Under the pieces are notes generated by a model. That model saw nothing but the letters and a program-made list of their open reading frames with translations. It was not told where the DNA came from and ran no database searches. From Clostridium sp. 1001275B_160808_H3 (lineage in GTDB: Bacteria > Bacillota > Clostridia > Clostridiales > Clostridiaceae): DNA of 64,000 nt. Of this stretch, positions 28,461-37,524 are shown one piece after another; positions within the stretch are counted from its first letter, which is position 1; each line of letters begins with the position of its first letter. The DNA lies in NCBI RefSeq assembly GCF_015550425.1, contig NZ_JADNAT010000015.1, positions 29,290 to 93,289 of the forward strand. Direction: 5' to 3'. The position numbers and the translations under genes are program-made.

Positions 28461-30380
28461 ATGATAGTTTTAAGCTGTAAAGATATATCGAAAAGTTACG
28501 GAATAAGAGATGTACTAAAAGATATTACTTTTTCAATCAATGAAGGTGATAAGGTTGGAATCATTGGCGGAAATGGAGAAGGAAAATCAACCTTGTTTAA
28601 AATAATATCTAAAGAATTATCACAGGATTCTGGTGAAATATTTATAGATAAAAATAGAACTATAGGATATTTAACTCAACACGTTGATTTAGATTTGAAT
28701 AATACTATATATGATGAAATGAATTTAGTATTTAAAGAGCTTCTTAATATTGAAGAGAGATTACATTCATTAGAAATAAAAATGGCTGAACCTTATAACG
28801 AGGATAATGCAGCTTATCATGAAAAAATTATAAAAGATTACACTACTCTTCAAGATTTATATTCTCATAAAGGCGGGTACACATATAAGGGTGAAATATC
28901 TAGAGTATTGAAAGGTCTTGGTTTTCTAGAAGAAGACTTTGATAAAATTATAAACACTCTTAGTGGTGGACAAAAAACCAGAGTTTCACTTTGTAAACTA
29001 CTATTAAAAAATCCAGACATAATTTTGCTTGATGAGCCAACTAACCATCTTGATCTAGAAGCTATTGAATGGCTAGAAGAATATCTAAAAAATTATAAAG
29101 GAACTGTTTTAGTAATATCACATGATAGATTTTTCTTAGATGCCGTTACAAACAATACCTTTGAAGTTATTAACGGTCATGTTAATTGTTATAATGTTCC
29201 TTATACTAAATTTATTGATCAAAGAAAGAAAAATTATGAAGCTCAACTTAAAGCTTATAATCTTCAGCAAGCTGAGATTAAAAGACAAGAAGCAATAATA
29301 GAAAAGTTTAGAAGCTTTAACAGAGAAAAAAGTATAAGAGCTGCTGAAAGTAGAGAAAAAGCCTTAGAAAAGATGGATAGAATAGATGCTCCTGATAAGG
29401 AAAAAGAAGCGTCTAAAATTCAATTCGAAACTTCTGTCAAAAGTGGGCATGATGTTCTTCATATTGAAAATCTAGCTAAAAGCTATGGAGATAATAAGCT
29501 CTTTTCAAATCTTAATTTAGATCTTAAAAGAGGCGAAAAAGTAGCATTAATTGGAGAAAATGGTCGTGGTAAAACAACTCTCTTTAAAATTATTTTAGAT
29601 AACTTAAATCCTGATAGTGGTAAAGTTATACTTGGAACAAATGTAAATGTTGGATATTACGATCAAGAACAATCTAATTTAAACCTAGATAAGACTATTT
29701 TAGATGAAGTATGGGATGAATTTCCTAATTTAACCACATCTAAATTAAGAGGTGCATTAGCATCATTCTTATTTACTGGAGATGATGTATTTAAAATAAT
29801 TAACACTCTTAGTGGTGGAGAAAAATGTAGGATTAATTTATTAAAGCTTATGTTATCAAGGTCTAATTTATTATTATTAGACGAGCCAACAAACCATCTT
29901 GATATAATGTCTAGAGAAGCTCTTGAAGATGCTCTATTAAGTTATGATGGTACATTAATGGTTATATCCCACGATAGATACTTTCTAAATAAAGTAATTA
30001 ATAGAATCCTAGAGCTTAACGAAGATGGCATTAAAGAATTTTTAGGAAATTATAGTTACTATCAAGAAAAGAAAATTAATCCTAATAGATTTGAAGTTTT
30101 AGAAGAGTTATCAAATGGAAAAACTAAAACTCAATTGAAAGATGAAAAGAAGAAAAAAAGAGAAATTGAAAAAGAAGAAAAAGCTTTAAAATTGAAAATA
30201 AAGAAAATAGAGGATGATATATCAACAGGAGAAGAAAAATTGTTGTCTCTCCAAGAAGAACTTTGCCTTGAAGAAATTTATTCTAATCCTTCTGAAAGCG
30301 GAAGAGTTAATAAAGAAATAAGAGACTTAGAGGAAAAAATCTCTAACCTATATGAAGAATGGGAAAAGTTATCTAATTAA
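28461..30380 (+). CDS. ABC-F family ATPase (Uup/YdiF-like)
   Basis: 639-residue tandem ABC ATPase without membrane domains; ABC-F proteins act at the ribosomal E site to relieve stalls or protect against antibiotics. First domain: Walker A GGNGEGKST, signature LSGGQKTR, Walker B LLDEPTNHLDLE. A helical linker (about 235-300) follows, then the second domain with GENGRGKTT, LSGGEKCR and LLDEPTNHLD. The last 90 residues are a Lys/Glu-rich coiled coil as in Uup and YdiF. It starts at 28461 behind AGGAGG. Housekeeping function is more likely than resistance, because the linker does not resemble known resistance types, but this is inference. Confidence 0.92.
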   Translation: MIVLSCKDISKSYGIRDVLKDITFSINEGDKVGIIGGNGEGKSTLFKIISKELSQDSGEIFIDKNRTIGYLTQHVDLDLNNTIYDEMNLVFKELLNIEERLHSLEIKMAEPYNEDNAAYHEKIIKDYTTLQDLYSHKGGYTYKGEISRVLKGLGFLEEDFDKIINTLSGGQKTRVSLCKLLLKNPDIILLDEPTNHLDLEAIEWLEEYLKNYKGTVLVISHDRFFLDAVTNNTFEVINGHVNCYNVPYTKFIDQRKKNYEAQLKAYNLQQAEIKRQEAIIEKFRSFNREKSIRAAESREKALEKMDRIDAPDKEKEASKIQFETSVKSGHDVLHIENLAKSYGDNKLFSNLNLDLKRGEKVALIGENGRGKTTLFKIILDNLNPDSGKVILGTNVNVGYYDQEQSNLNLDKTILDEVWDEFPNLTTSKLRGALASFLFTGDDVFKIINTLSGGEKCRINLLKLMLSRSNLLLLDEPTNHLDIMSREALEDALLSYDGTLMVISHDRYFLNKVINRILELNEDGIKEFLGNYSYYQEKKINPNRFEVLEELSNGKTKTQLKDEKKKKREIEKEEKALKLKIKKIEDDISTGEEKLLSLQEELCLEEIYSNPSESGRVNKEIRDLEEKISNLYEEWEKLSN

Positions 30381-30406
30381 AGCACTTTTGCATAATTATT
30401 AATTTT

Positions 30407-30436
30407 AATAGGAGCTGTCTTATGACAGCTCCTATT
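30407..30436. terminator. Terminator between ABC-F and dut
   Basis: A 13-bp stem AATAGGAGCTGTC / GACAGCTCCTATT with a TTAT loop followed by T-run; usable by the ABC-F gene and the convergent dut gene. Confidence 0.88.
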
Positions 30437-30459
30437 TTTAGTAATATCTTGTAAGTTAC

Positions 30460-30900
30460 TTATCTTTTTCCTGTTGATCCAAAGCCACCTTCCGCTCTTT
30501 CAGTTTCACTTAGCTCTTCTACTTCATCCACTTCAACATACCATACTGGTTTTACTACCATTTGTGCAATTTTCATACCTTTCTCAACTATAAAGGCTTC
30601 CTTCCCATGGTTTATTAATACTACACCTACTTCGCCTCTATACCCTTCATCTATAGTTCCTGGTGTATTTAAAACAGTAATTCCATGTTTTAATGCTAAT
30701 CCACTTCTAGGTCTAACCTGTGCTTCAGTTTGAGGTGGTAACTCTATCTTTATTCCAGTTTTAATTAATGCTGTTTCTGATGGATTAATTAAAACCTCTT
30801 CTACTGAGTATAAATCTAACCCAGCATCACCTTTATGTGCATAATTAGGAATTATAGCTTCATTATGTATTTTTTGAACTTTTAATTTTAACTTATTCAT
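30460..30900 (-). CDS. dut: dUTP diphosphatase
   Basis: Hydrolyses dUTP to dUMP and PPi, keeping uracil out of DNA and feeding thymidylate synthesis. 146 residues, the trimeric all-beta type. All five motifs are seen: AGLDLYS (26-32), [26 protein letters not shown] with the catalytic Asp, a fourth near KIAQMV, and the flexible C-terminal [10 protein letters not shown]. The ribosome site GGAGG precedes ATG 30900. It is convergent with the ABC-F gene. It is chromosomal in context, with no phage genes nearby. Confidence 0.96.
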   Translation of the reverse strand: MNKLKLKVQKIHNEAIIPNYAHKGDAGLDLYSVEEVLINPSETALIKTGIKIELPPQTEAQVRPRSGLALKHGITVLNTPGTIDEGYRGEVGVVLINHGKEAFIVEKGMKIAQMVVKPVWYVEVDEVEELSETERAEGGFGSTGKR

Positions 30901-30978
30901 TTGTATTCCTCCAACAAAATATTAATTCTATTGTAACAAGTAAATCTTATTTATGTCCATACTTATTCTAGGTAAATT

Positions 30979-31016
30979 AAAAAGAGATAAATTAAATCTT
31001 AAATTTATCTCTTTTT
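30979..31016 (-). terminator. Terminator after the SpaA-like fold protein gene
   Basis: A 15-bp perfect stem AAAAAGAGATAAATT / AATTTATCTCTTTTT with an eight-base loop, 29 bases past the stop. Confidence 0.85.
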
Positions 31017-31044
31017 ATAAGTGTATAAATATTTTTCCTCCATC

Positions 31045-31704
31045 CTATCTTCTGTAATAAGTAGATTTTATTTTATTTACTACACATATATTTGCAGATT
31101 TATTATCTTTATCTATAGTAACTTCATTCCATGTATAGTATGAAGGCTTTTCAAAAAATCTTCTATCTACTATTGCTATAACCCTATAACATCCATTTTC
31201 TAAATTATCGAATACTACTTTTCCATTTGCATCAGTAAATTTTGAATTATACAATTTAGGAGATATCCCATTTAATAAATATAAATTTATCCTTGCTCCC
31301 TTAAGCTCTACACCCTCTCTACTTGCAAGCCTTGATATGACTTCAATTCTACCCTTTTCCTCCACTTCATTATAATTATTATAATTATTTTGTAGATTAT
31401 ATTGAGAGCTATCTTGTGAGATACCTTGTAATTTATCTTCTATATTTGAATATAGTCTGTCATAAGGATTTTCATATTGTCCCTCACTACAAACTTGATC
31501 ACTAAAATCACTTTCTATTATTTCTTCTTCTTGATTATTGCATATGTTGTCTCTATTAATAGTTCCTGTAGAGTTATCCTCTCTAACTTCCCCATCAACT
31601 TGAATAAATAAATTTAAATTTCCATTTTCATCTACAGTATATTGATCTTCATTATTATTATTATTTTCATCACTATGATATTGATCGTCGATAACTATTT
31701 TCAT
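31045..31704 (-). CDS. Acidic low-complexity protein with a C-terminal carboxypeptidase-regulatory/SpaA-like beta domain
   Basis: 219 residues from ATG 31704 (MKIVIDDQYH), which follows GGAGG; an in-frame TTG 12 bases upstream lies inside the ribosome site and is rejected. Residues 1-120 are rich in Asn, Asp, Glu and Gln with no fold visible. Residues about 122-215 resemble the prealbumin-like fold of SpaA/Cna-B and carboxypeptidase regulatory domains: GRIEVISR, an INLYLLNG strand, FTDANGKVVFDNLENGCYRV and a closing strand. There is no signal peptide or sorting signal, so it is cytoplasmic or assembled by another route; a spore-coat or exosporium role is possible but unsupported. Confidence 0.65.
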   Translation of the reverse strand: MKIVIDDQYHSDENNNNNEDQYTVDENGNLNLFIQVDGEVREDNSTGTINRDNICNNQEEEIIESDFSDQVCSEGQYENPYDRLYSNIEDKLQGISQDSSQYNLQNNYNNYNEVEEKGRIEVISRLASREGVELKGARINLYLLNGISPKLYNSKFTDANGKVVFDNLENGCYRVIAIVDRRFFEKPSYYTWNEVTIDKDNKSANICVVNKIKSTYYRR

Positions 31705-31773
31705 ATATACCTCCAAAGCATAATATAGTTACATAATATGCTTCACCTATAATTTTGGTGATAAAATAATAAA

Positions 31774-31797
31774 AAAAAGTGTCAAAAGACACTTTTT
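31774..31797 (-). terminator. Terminator after the first GGDEF-EAL gene
   Basis: Stem AAAAAGTGTC / GACACTTTTT with an AAAA loop, directly after the stop, with a T-run on the minus strand. Confidence 0.85.
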
Positions 31798-31799
31798 AT

Positions 31800-34040
31800 T
31801 TAAGAAGAAATCATTTTAACAGCTTCATCAAATTCAATAGGTTTGCTAAAATAATACCCTTGAATAACATCACAACTAATTTTCTTTAAAAAATCTAGCT
31901 GTTCTTTAGTTTCAACCCCCTCTGCAACTACTAAGAGGCTTAAGTAGTGTGAAAGTTCAACAATACTATTTATTATATACTCACTTTTTTCTTCAACAAC
32001 TATTCCATCTATAAAACTTTTATCTATCTTTAATACATCTATAGGCAAAGTTCTTAAATAACTTAATGATGAATATCCTGTTCCAAAATCATCTAACGCC
32101 AACGAAACTCCTATATGTTTTAATTTTTCTAATGTGTTTATATTTTTTTCTGCTGATTTCATTATTATACTTTCTGTAATTTCAAATTCTATATATTCAG
32201 AATTCAAATCATAGAATTTTAATGATTCAGATATAAACGAAACTATATCTTCATCTCTAATTTGCACCTCTGATAAATTTATAGCCATTTTAAACTTTTT
32301 AGTAGTTATTAATGTTAATTCTTTGCACTTTTTAAAACTCTCATTTATTATGTATTTTCCTATAGGTATTATAAGCCCTGAACTTTCTGCTATTGGTATA
32401 AATTCACTTGGTGATACTGGTCCTAAGGACTTACTATTCCATCTTACAAGCGATTCAAACCCTATAACCTCTTCCGTATCTACTTTAATCTTAGGTTGAT
32501 ATAGCATTTTTATTTCGTTATTATCTACAGCAACTCTTAATCCCTTTTCTATATCAAATTCTCTATTTAGAATTTCTAATATTTTTATGTCAAAAAACTC
32601 ATATCTATTTTTTCCATTAACTTTTGCAAGATACATAGCCATGTCTGCTCTTTTTAATAAAATAGGCATATCACCCCCATCTATGGGATATACGCTAACC
32701 CCTATGCTTAATGTACAAAAAATTTCTTTTTCATTTATTATTATTGGATTACTTAACTTTTTTATTATATTATCTAAAATGTATTTAATTTTATTCTTTT
32801 CTTGTATATTATATTGCACTAATATAAATTCATCTCCGCCATATCTAGCAAAAAGAGAATCTTTTATCTCCATATTATTAATAATTTTTGCAAACTCAAT
32901 TAAAAGTAAATCTCCAGCATCATGCCCATATGTATCATTGACATATTTAAAGTTATCTAAATCTATAAAAATAAATGCGATTTTTTCATTAGGATAGTTT
33001 TTTATATGATTTGTAACCTCTCTTACAAAAAACCTTCTATTAGGAATCCCAGTAACTTCATCATTGAAACTTAAATAATTAATTTCAAGTTCCTTTTCCT
33101 TCCTATCCGTTATATCGGAAAGAGCTCCATGAATAAATAAATCCCCATTCTTTTCTAATGTCTTTTTTCCTTTACTTTGAAGCCATACAACTCTATTATC
33201 CTTACTTAATATTCTATACTCTATAGAATAAAATTCTTCTTTTTTTGAATTTAGAACCTTATCTATTTTCTTATTATATATATCAATATCATCTTCTAGT
33301 ATAAACTTCTGCCAACTTTTATCTGAAATTAGTACGTCGCCTTCCCCTCTAATTTCTAAATACTCTCTAATACTATAATCAATTGATATAATGTTTTGAT
33401 TAACATTCCACCAAAATGCAATGTCTTTAGAGCCCTCTACAGCTAATCTATTCTTATTTTCTATAACCTTATTCATATTTTCTACTCTTTTTCTTTCAGT
33501 TATATCTGTAATAAATCCAGACAAATAAAAAATATTATTTCTTATCTTTCCCTTTCCTTGTACTTTAAGTAATAGCTTTTCTCCCGAAAAATCTATTATA
33601 GATGATTCTAAAAAAAAGTTATCTAATATCCTATTATGTATAATGTTTTCAATGAAAATTTTTATATCTTCTCTTTCATCTTCAACAATAAATGAAAACC
33701 ATTCTTCAAAGCTCTCTATGTCATTATTAGTTTTTAAAATCTCTTTCATCTTTTTAGACATATATAATTTATTATTTTCACTATTCCATTCCCAAATTGC
33801 ACCTTCCAATGCATCTATAGCCATTCTATATCTTCTCTTATTTGATTCTGCTAATTTATATAGCTTTTTATATTTCCTATTTGTATAAATCAATCTAATC
33901 ATTAACAATAAAATAATAAAGAACATGATAAATAATAATGAAGTCAAATTATCAAAATTACTTTTAACTATTAATATAATTAAACACAGAGTAGTAAATA
34001 TGAAAATACTATTCTTTTTTCTTTTTTTCAAGATTATCAC
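31800..34040 (-). CDS. Membrane-anchored PAS-PAS-GGDEF-EAL protein
   Basis: 746-residue cyclic-di-GMP signalling protein. Two membrane segments (about 12-29 and 32-49) are followed by two PAS/PAC units (about 70-185 and 195-315), a GGDEF domain with intact RYGGDEFIL (diguanylate cyclase signature) and an EAL domain whose signature is ESLVRW with intact downstream residues EITESI and DDFGTGYSS. Both opposing activities therefore look possible; bifunctional proteins often use one domain for regulation. It is clearly paralogous to the 578-residue protein at 39028-40764. It stands alone between terminators; the PAS ligand is unknown. Confidence 0.92.
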   Translation of the reverse strand: MIILKKRKKNSIFIFTTLCLIILIVKSNFDNLTSLLFIMFFIILLLMIRLIYTNRKYKKLYKLAESNKRRYRMAIDALEGAIWEWNSENNKLYMSKKMKEILKTNNDIESFEEWFSFIVEDEREDIKIFIENIIHNRILDNFFLESSIIDFSGEKLLLKVQGKGKIRNNIFYLSGFITDITERKRVENMNKVIENKNRLAVEGSKDIAFWWNVNQNIISIDYSIREYLEIRGEGDVLISDKSWQKFILEDDIDIYNKKIDKVLNSKKEEFYSIEYRILSKDNRVVWLQSKGKKTLEKNGDLFIHGALSDITDRKEKELEINYLSFNDEVTGIPNRRFFVREVTNHIKNYPNEKIAFIFIDLDNFKYVNDTYGHDAGDLLLIEFAKIINNMEIKDSLFARYGGDEFILVQYNIQEKNKIKYILDNIIKKLSNPIIINEKEIFCTLSIGVSVYPIDGGDMPILLKRADMAMYLAKVNGKNRYEFFDIKILEILNREFDIEKGLRVAVDNNEIKMLYQPKIKVDTEEVIGFESLVRWNSKSLGPVSPSEFIPIAESSGLIIPIGKYIINESFKKCKELTLITTKKFKMAINLSEVQIRDEDIVSFISESLKFYDLNSEYIEFEITESIIMKSAEKNINTLEKLKHIGVSLALDDFGTGYSSLSYLRTLPIDVLKIDKSFIDGIVVEEKSEYIINSIVELSHYLSLLVVAEGVETKEQLDFLKKISCDVIQGYYFSKPIEFDEAVKMISS

Positions 34041-34133
34041 CAGTGCCCTTCCTTTAAAATTATATTCTAATAATTATATATTTTATCATATTCTTCCACA
34101 TATTAACATAATTTTAACTTGATAAAATTAAAA

Positions 34134-34172
34134 AAAATAGACGTATGTAAATATGTCACATTCGTCTATTTT
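34134..34172 (-). terminator. Terminator after uracil permease
   Basis: Stem AAAATAGACG / CGTCTATTTT with a 19-base loop, 14 bases past the uraA stop, and a long T-run on the minus strand. Confidence 0.8.
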
Positions 34173-34185
34173 ACTCTTTTATTAT

Positions 34186-35463
34186 TTATTTAAATATCTT
34201 CGTTAATATTATGTTTAATGTAACACCTACAAGCGCTGACAAACTTAAACCTGATATACTTACTGTATCTGTTATATTTATCCCTATAGCCTTTGGCATA
34301 AATAATCCTGATAATCCAATAAATATAATTGTTATTATAACTATTATATTCTTTATATTAAATTTTACACCTTCATTCCTAACTGTATTTACTCCAACTA
34401 ATGCTATCATTGAAAATAACATTATACTTATTCCGCCCATGACTGATGAAGGTATAGTTCTAATTACCGCTCCAAACTTATCTATAAAACTTAATATTAT
34501 TGCAAAAACTGCTGTTAATCTCAATATAGATGGATCATAGTTTTTAGTTATTGCTAATACACCTGTGTTTTCTCCGTATGTAGTATTAGCAGGTCCACCT
34601 ATAAGCGATGCTGTCATAGTAGCAAGACCATCTCCTAATAAAGTTCTATTTAGACCTGGGTCTTCAATAAAATTCTTTCCTACTATAGTACCATTAGTTG
34701 TTATATCTCCTATATGCTCCATAAAAACAGCAAGTATAACTGGAACTACTATCATTATCGCACCTGAATCAAACTTTGGCAAAGTAAATTTTGGTACTGC
34801 TATAAAACTTGCATTTTGAATTGCAGTTATGTCAACTTGTCCTAATACTAAACTTAATGTATAGCCGACTATTACAGCAATTATTATAGATAACTGTGAT
34901 ATAAACCCTTTAGTAAATCTTTTTATGCATGAAGCTAGTCCTAATGTTATTATTGCTATTATTAATTCTTTTCCTGAACCTGCTTTTCCAGCTATAAATG
35001 AATTTACTCCTGCCATATCTAAAGCTGTTGGTATAAGATTTACACCTATAACTACTATCATCGGGCCAACAACTTGTGCTGGCAAAATACTTCTTATCTT
35101 AGATACTCCTATTTTTTTTACTATAAATGAGACTAAAGCATAAATTAATCCTGCTACAAACATCCCACCTTGAGCATATCTTAAATCACCATATTGAGTT
35201 GCAACTGCACCAATTACCGGAATAAATGCAAATGAAGATCCTAAAAACACAGGAACTTTACCTTTAGTACATAAATGAAATATAATAGTTCCTATTCCAG
35301 CTGAAAATAAAGCAACTGATGGATCAAGTCCTGTTATTATAGGGACTAAGACCGTTGCTCCAAACATTGCTATTAAATGTTGAAGGCCTAAAACGCTTTT
35401 TAGTAAGCCTCTCTTCACATTACTTAAACTATTTGTTTCTTTCGTCTCTACATATTGTGCCAT
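34186..35463 (-). CDS. uraA: Uracil permease (NCS2 family)
   Basis: Proton-coupled uracil importer, 425 residues with about 14 membrane segments. Family signatures: GLQHLIAMFGATVLVP at the first helix, GSSFAFIPVIGA, and GGPANTTYGENTGVLAITK, where the Glu-Asn pair contacts the base. Related xanthine permeases have different residues there, and the PyrR-binding leader upstream independently indicates a pyrimidine substrate. GGGAGG precedes ATG 35463. Regulation is by transcription attenuation: UMP-bound PyrR should lower expression. Confidence 0.95.
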   Translation of the reverse strand: MAQYVETKETNSLSNVKRGLLKSVLGLQHLIAMFGATVLVPIITGLDPSVALFSAGIGTIIFHLCTKGKVPVFLGSSFAFIPVIGAVATQYGDLRYAQGGMFVAGLIYALVSFIVKKIGVSKIRSILPAQVVGPMIVVIGVNLIPTALDMAGVNSFIAGKAGSGKELIIAIITLGLASCIKRFTKGFISQLSIIIAVIVGYTLSLVLGQVDITAIQNASFIAVPKFTLPKFDSGAIMIVVPVILAVFMEHIGDITTNGTIVGKNFIEDPGLNRTLLGDGLATMTASLIGGPANTTYGENTGVLAITKNYDPSILRLTAVFAIILSFIDKFGAVIRTIPSSVMGGISIMLFSMIALVGVNTVRNEGVKFNIKNIIVIITIIFIGLSGLFMPKAIGINITDTVSISGLSLSALVGVTLNIILTKIFK

Positions 35464-35489
35464 TTAATGACCTCCCTATTTTTATTAAT

Positions 35490-35633
35490 AAGGAGAAATT
35501 CCTATTTCTCCTTTTCTAGCCTCTCTGGACTAATTTAAAAAGGTATTTTTAAATAAAAAAACTTCTCTATAAATATCCAGAGAAGTTATAATAATCCTAC
35601 AATAATTTTACTTCTTTTGAGCCTCTCTGGACT
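35490..35633 (-). promoter_or_regulatory. Tandem PyrR-binding attenuator leader of uraA
   Basis: On the minus strand AGTCCAGAGAGGCT, a match to the PyrR site ARUCCNGNGAGGYU, occurs twice (35633-35620 and 35531-35518) inside an identical 22-base context. After site 1 comes a terminator, AACTTCTCT / AGAGAAGTT (35587-35560) with a T-run; its left part, TCTCTGGA, is the exact complement of TCCAGAGA in the site, so PyrR site and terminator can form a mutually exclusive antiterminator. After site 2 comes a second hairpin, AAGGAGAAA / TTTCTCCTT (35513-35490), with a weaker U-tract, just ahead of the ribosome site. Confidence 0.9.
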
Positions 35634-35784
35634 AATTTAAAGAATGAATTTTCTTTTTTCAAAATTATATCATCTACTTACTATTATTTCAATATAAATT
35701 TTAATTTCCATATAATAAATATTGTATTCTTTGAATTTTTAGGAATACTAGTACTAGCATAATAAGTTTTAGGAGGATATTAAT

Positions 35785-36531
35785 ATGAAATTTAAAAATT
35801 TTAGAAAGAAGTTATCTACAATTTCTATGGCTATTATATTATCTTTCTCATTTATAACTAATACTCATGCCATAGAAATCACAGAAGATTCATCTAACGA
35901 GAGTAGGCAGGAAAAAGTAGTATATCTTACTTTTGATGATGGTCCTGGAGGGAAAATTACACTTCAAGTTTTAGATACATTAAAAGCAGAAAATGTTCCA
36001 GCCACTTTTTTTGTTATAGGATGCCAAATTAAAGGACAAGAAAATACTATTTTAAGAATGAAAAATGAAGGTCATAGTATTGGACTTCATAGTTTTTCCC
36101 ACAATAGAAATAAATTATATTGTGAAAATGAAGGTTTTTTAAAAGAAATGAAACAAGATCAAGAAACATTATATGAGGTTACAGGAGAAAAATATAATAT
36201 TTTAAGATTTCCATTTGGATGTAATAATCAATCTTACAAGTTAACACAAAAATTAGTAGATACACTACATGAAAATAATTTTAAAATATATGACTGGAAT
36301 ACCGATAGCGGCGATGGTGCAAATCCTAACTCATCTCCTGAATGCATAATAAAGAAAGCATGTAAAAGTCAAGATAAGGATACTGTTGTAATTTTAATGC
36401 ACTGTACATATATAAATAAAAATTCCGCTAAAGCTTTACCTTCTATAATTAAATATTATAAAGATAATGGATATACTTTTAAAGCTATCGATGAAAATAC
36501 TCCAGAGTTATACAAAGTAACAAAGAAATAA
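35785..36531 (+). CDS. Secreted polysaccharide deacetylase (NodB domain)
   Basis: 248 residues with a signal peptide (MKFKNFRKKL, hydrophobic core, cut near THA at about 30). The NodB metal-dependent deacetylase domain follows: motif 1 TFDDGP, motif 2 HSFSH (His-x3-His with the upstream Asp), motif 3 RFPFG, motif 4 DWNTDSGD, and motif 5 LMHC where most have LxHD. It probably removes acetyl groups from peptidoglycan GlcNAc or MurNAc, as in lysozyme resistance (PgdA) or spore cortex maturation (PdaA). AGGAGG precedes ATG 35785. The altered motif 5 leaves exact activity uncertain. Confidence 0.9.
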   Translation: MKFKNFRKKLSTISMAIILSFSFITNTHAIEITEDSSNESRQEKVVYLTFDDGPGGKITLQVLDTLKAENVPATFFVIGCQIKGQENTILRMKNEGHSIGLHSFSHNRNKLYCENEGFLKEMKQDQETLYEVTGEKYNILRFPFGCNNQSYKLTQKLVDTLHENNFKIYDWNTDSGDGANPNSSPECIIKKACKSQDKDTVVILMHCTYINKNSAKALPSIIKYYKDNGYTFKAIDENTPELYKVTKK

Positions 36532-36537
36532 TTTTTG

Positions 36538-36559
36538 GGAGCTGTCTAAGCACAGCTCC
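36538..36559. terminator. Hairpin between the deacetylase and trpP genes
   Basis: GGAGCTGT-CTAAGC-ACAGCTCC lies seven bases past the deacetylase stop and between convergent genes; the U-tract (TATTA) is weak. Confidence 0.65.
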
Positions 36560-36588
36560 TATTAAAAGTTTTAAATTAACAATTTAAC

Positions 36589-37125
36589 TTATTTACTTAT
36601 TAGTACACCTGTGGCTTTTAATGCTATTCCAATAGCCTTATATAATATCATGCCTAAGAATACATTCATTATTGCAGCAGGTATAACAACAATACTAATT
36701 AGACTAACAAAAGATCCTGGTAAACCTACTAATAAACTTGCAGATCCTAAAAATACTAGTCCACTTACTATAGTTCCAAAACTTAAAGCTATTAGCATTT
36801 TTATATTATTGCTTAGTCTATTTCCTATTAATTTAAATATAAAATACATTACGTTTGCTGTCACAACTTTATCTATAATATTTGGTAGTTGTCCACCTGG
36901 GAATTTTGTAGTAAGCGCAGTTAATACTCCCATTATAATACCTGATATTAAAGAAGTCTTATAATCATTATTTATTATTATGATTATAAATAACATTGCT
37001 AACGCAAAATCTGGTTGCATAGGTAAACCTAAAGCTGGTGTTATTTGATGTAATAGAGCTCCAATAGCTATTAATATTGCATTTAGTATCATTTTTTTTA
37101 CATTCATATTTCTATTCATATTCAA
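36589..37125 (-). CDS. trpP: Tryptophan transporter TrpP
   Basis: 178-residue membrane protein with about five hydrophobic segments, matching the small TrpP tryptophan transporter of Firmicutes in size and in the phrases LLHQITPALGLPMQPDF, TTKFPGGQLPNIIDK and LLVGLPGSFVSL. The Trp-specific T-box upstream strongly supports tryptophan as substrate. The annotated start MNMNRNMNVKKM has several nearby Met codons; the first at 37125 has AAGGAG upstream. Transcription depends on uncharged tRNA-Trp antiterminating the leader. Confidence 0.9.
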   Translation of the reverse strand: MNMNRNMNVKKMILNAILIAIGALLHQITPALGLPMQPDFALAMLFIIIIINNDYKTSLISGIIMGVLTALTTKFPGGQLPNIIDKVVTANVMYFIFKLIGNRLSNNIKMLIALSFGTIVSGLVFLGSASLLVGLPGSFVSLISIVVIPAAIMNVFLGMILYKAIGIALKATGVLISK

Positions 37126-37228
37126 AATCTCCTTTTTAAAATAAATTTATATCAAAATAGTTTGTCCCCTCTACTTCATAACATAATTACCAGCTCCTTT
37201 AAACATTACTTTAATTTTAAATAAAAAA

Positions 37229-37470
37229 CGCCCTATACAAAAATGTATAGGACGATATTATCCGCGTTGCCACCTAAATTGCTTTAAAAGCCTCTCTCAT
37301 CAGGTACTAATATACCCTATTCCCTATATCGTGGGACTTACGGATCAACTACTTTAATAAAATTTCGTATCACTCCTCCGAGGCCCATTCACTATTTGTT
37401 ATAGTACCGAAATCACACCATCTTCGGCTCTCTGAAACCTTACATAATAGCTACTCTTCCTCATCAAAGG
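37229..37470 (-). promoter_or_regulatory. T-box riboswitch, tryptophan-specific, controlling trpP
   Basis: Minus-strand leader with the conserved T-box AGGTGGCAACGCGGA (37275-37261), a terminator stem CGTCCTATAC / GTATAGGGCG (37254-37229) followed by six T, and a Stem I. The specifier bulge reads TGAA-TGG-G, with codon UGG (Trp) at 37387-37385, between stem halves CTATT/AATAG and GAGG/CCTC. UGGC in the T-box pairs with a G73CCA acceptor end, as in tRNA-Trp. When tRNA-Trp is uncharged, it should stabilise the antiterminator. Confidence 0.96.
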
Positions 37471-37495
37471 ATTAGTTAATTATTAATTTAATAAT

Positions 37496-37524
37496 ATACT
37501 ATGCTATCTATTCATAATTGTCAA
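37496..37524 (-). promoter_or_regulatory. Promoter of the trpP T-box transcript
   Basis: -35 TTGACA (37524-37519), 17-base spacer, -10 TAGTAT (37501-37496). The -35 lies inside the 3' end of the MATE gene, leaving no gap between the genes. Confidence 0.6.

Noticed and set aside
30460..30900. Prophage remnant because of dUTPase
   Set aside because: The gene has normal context, and no phage structural or integrase genes are near.
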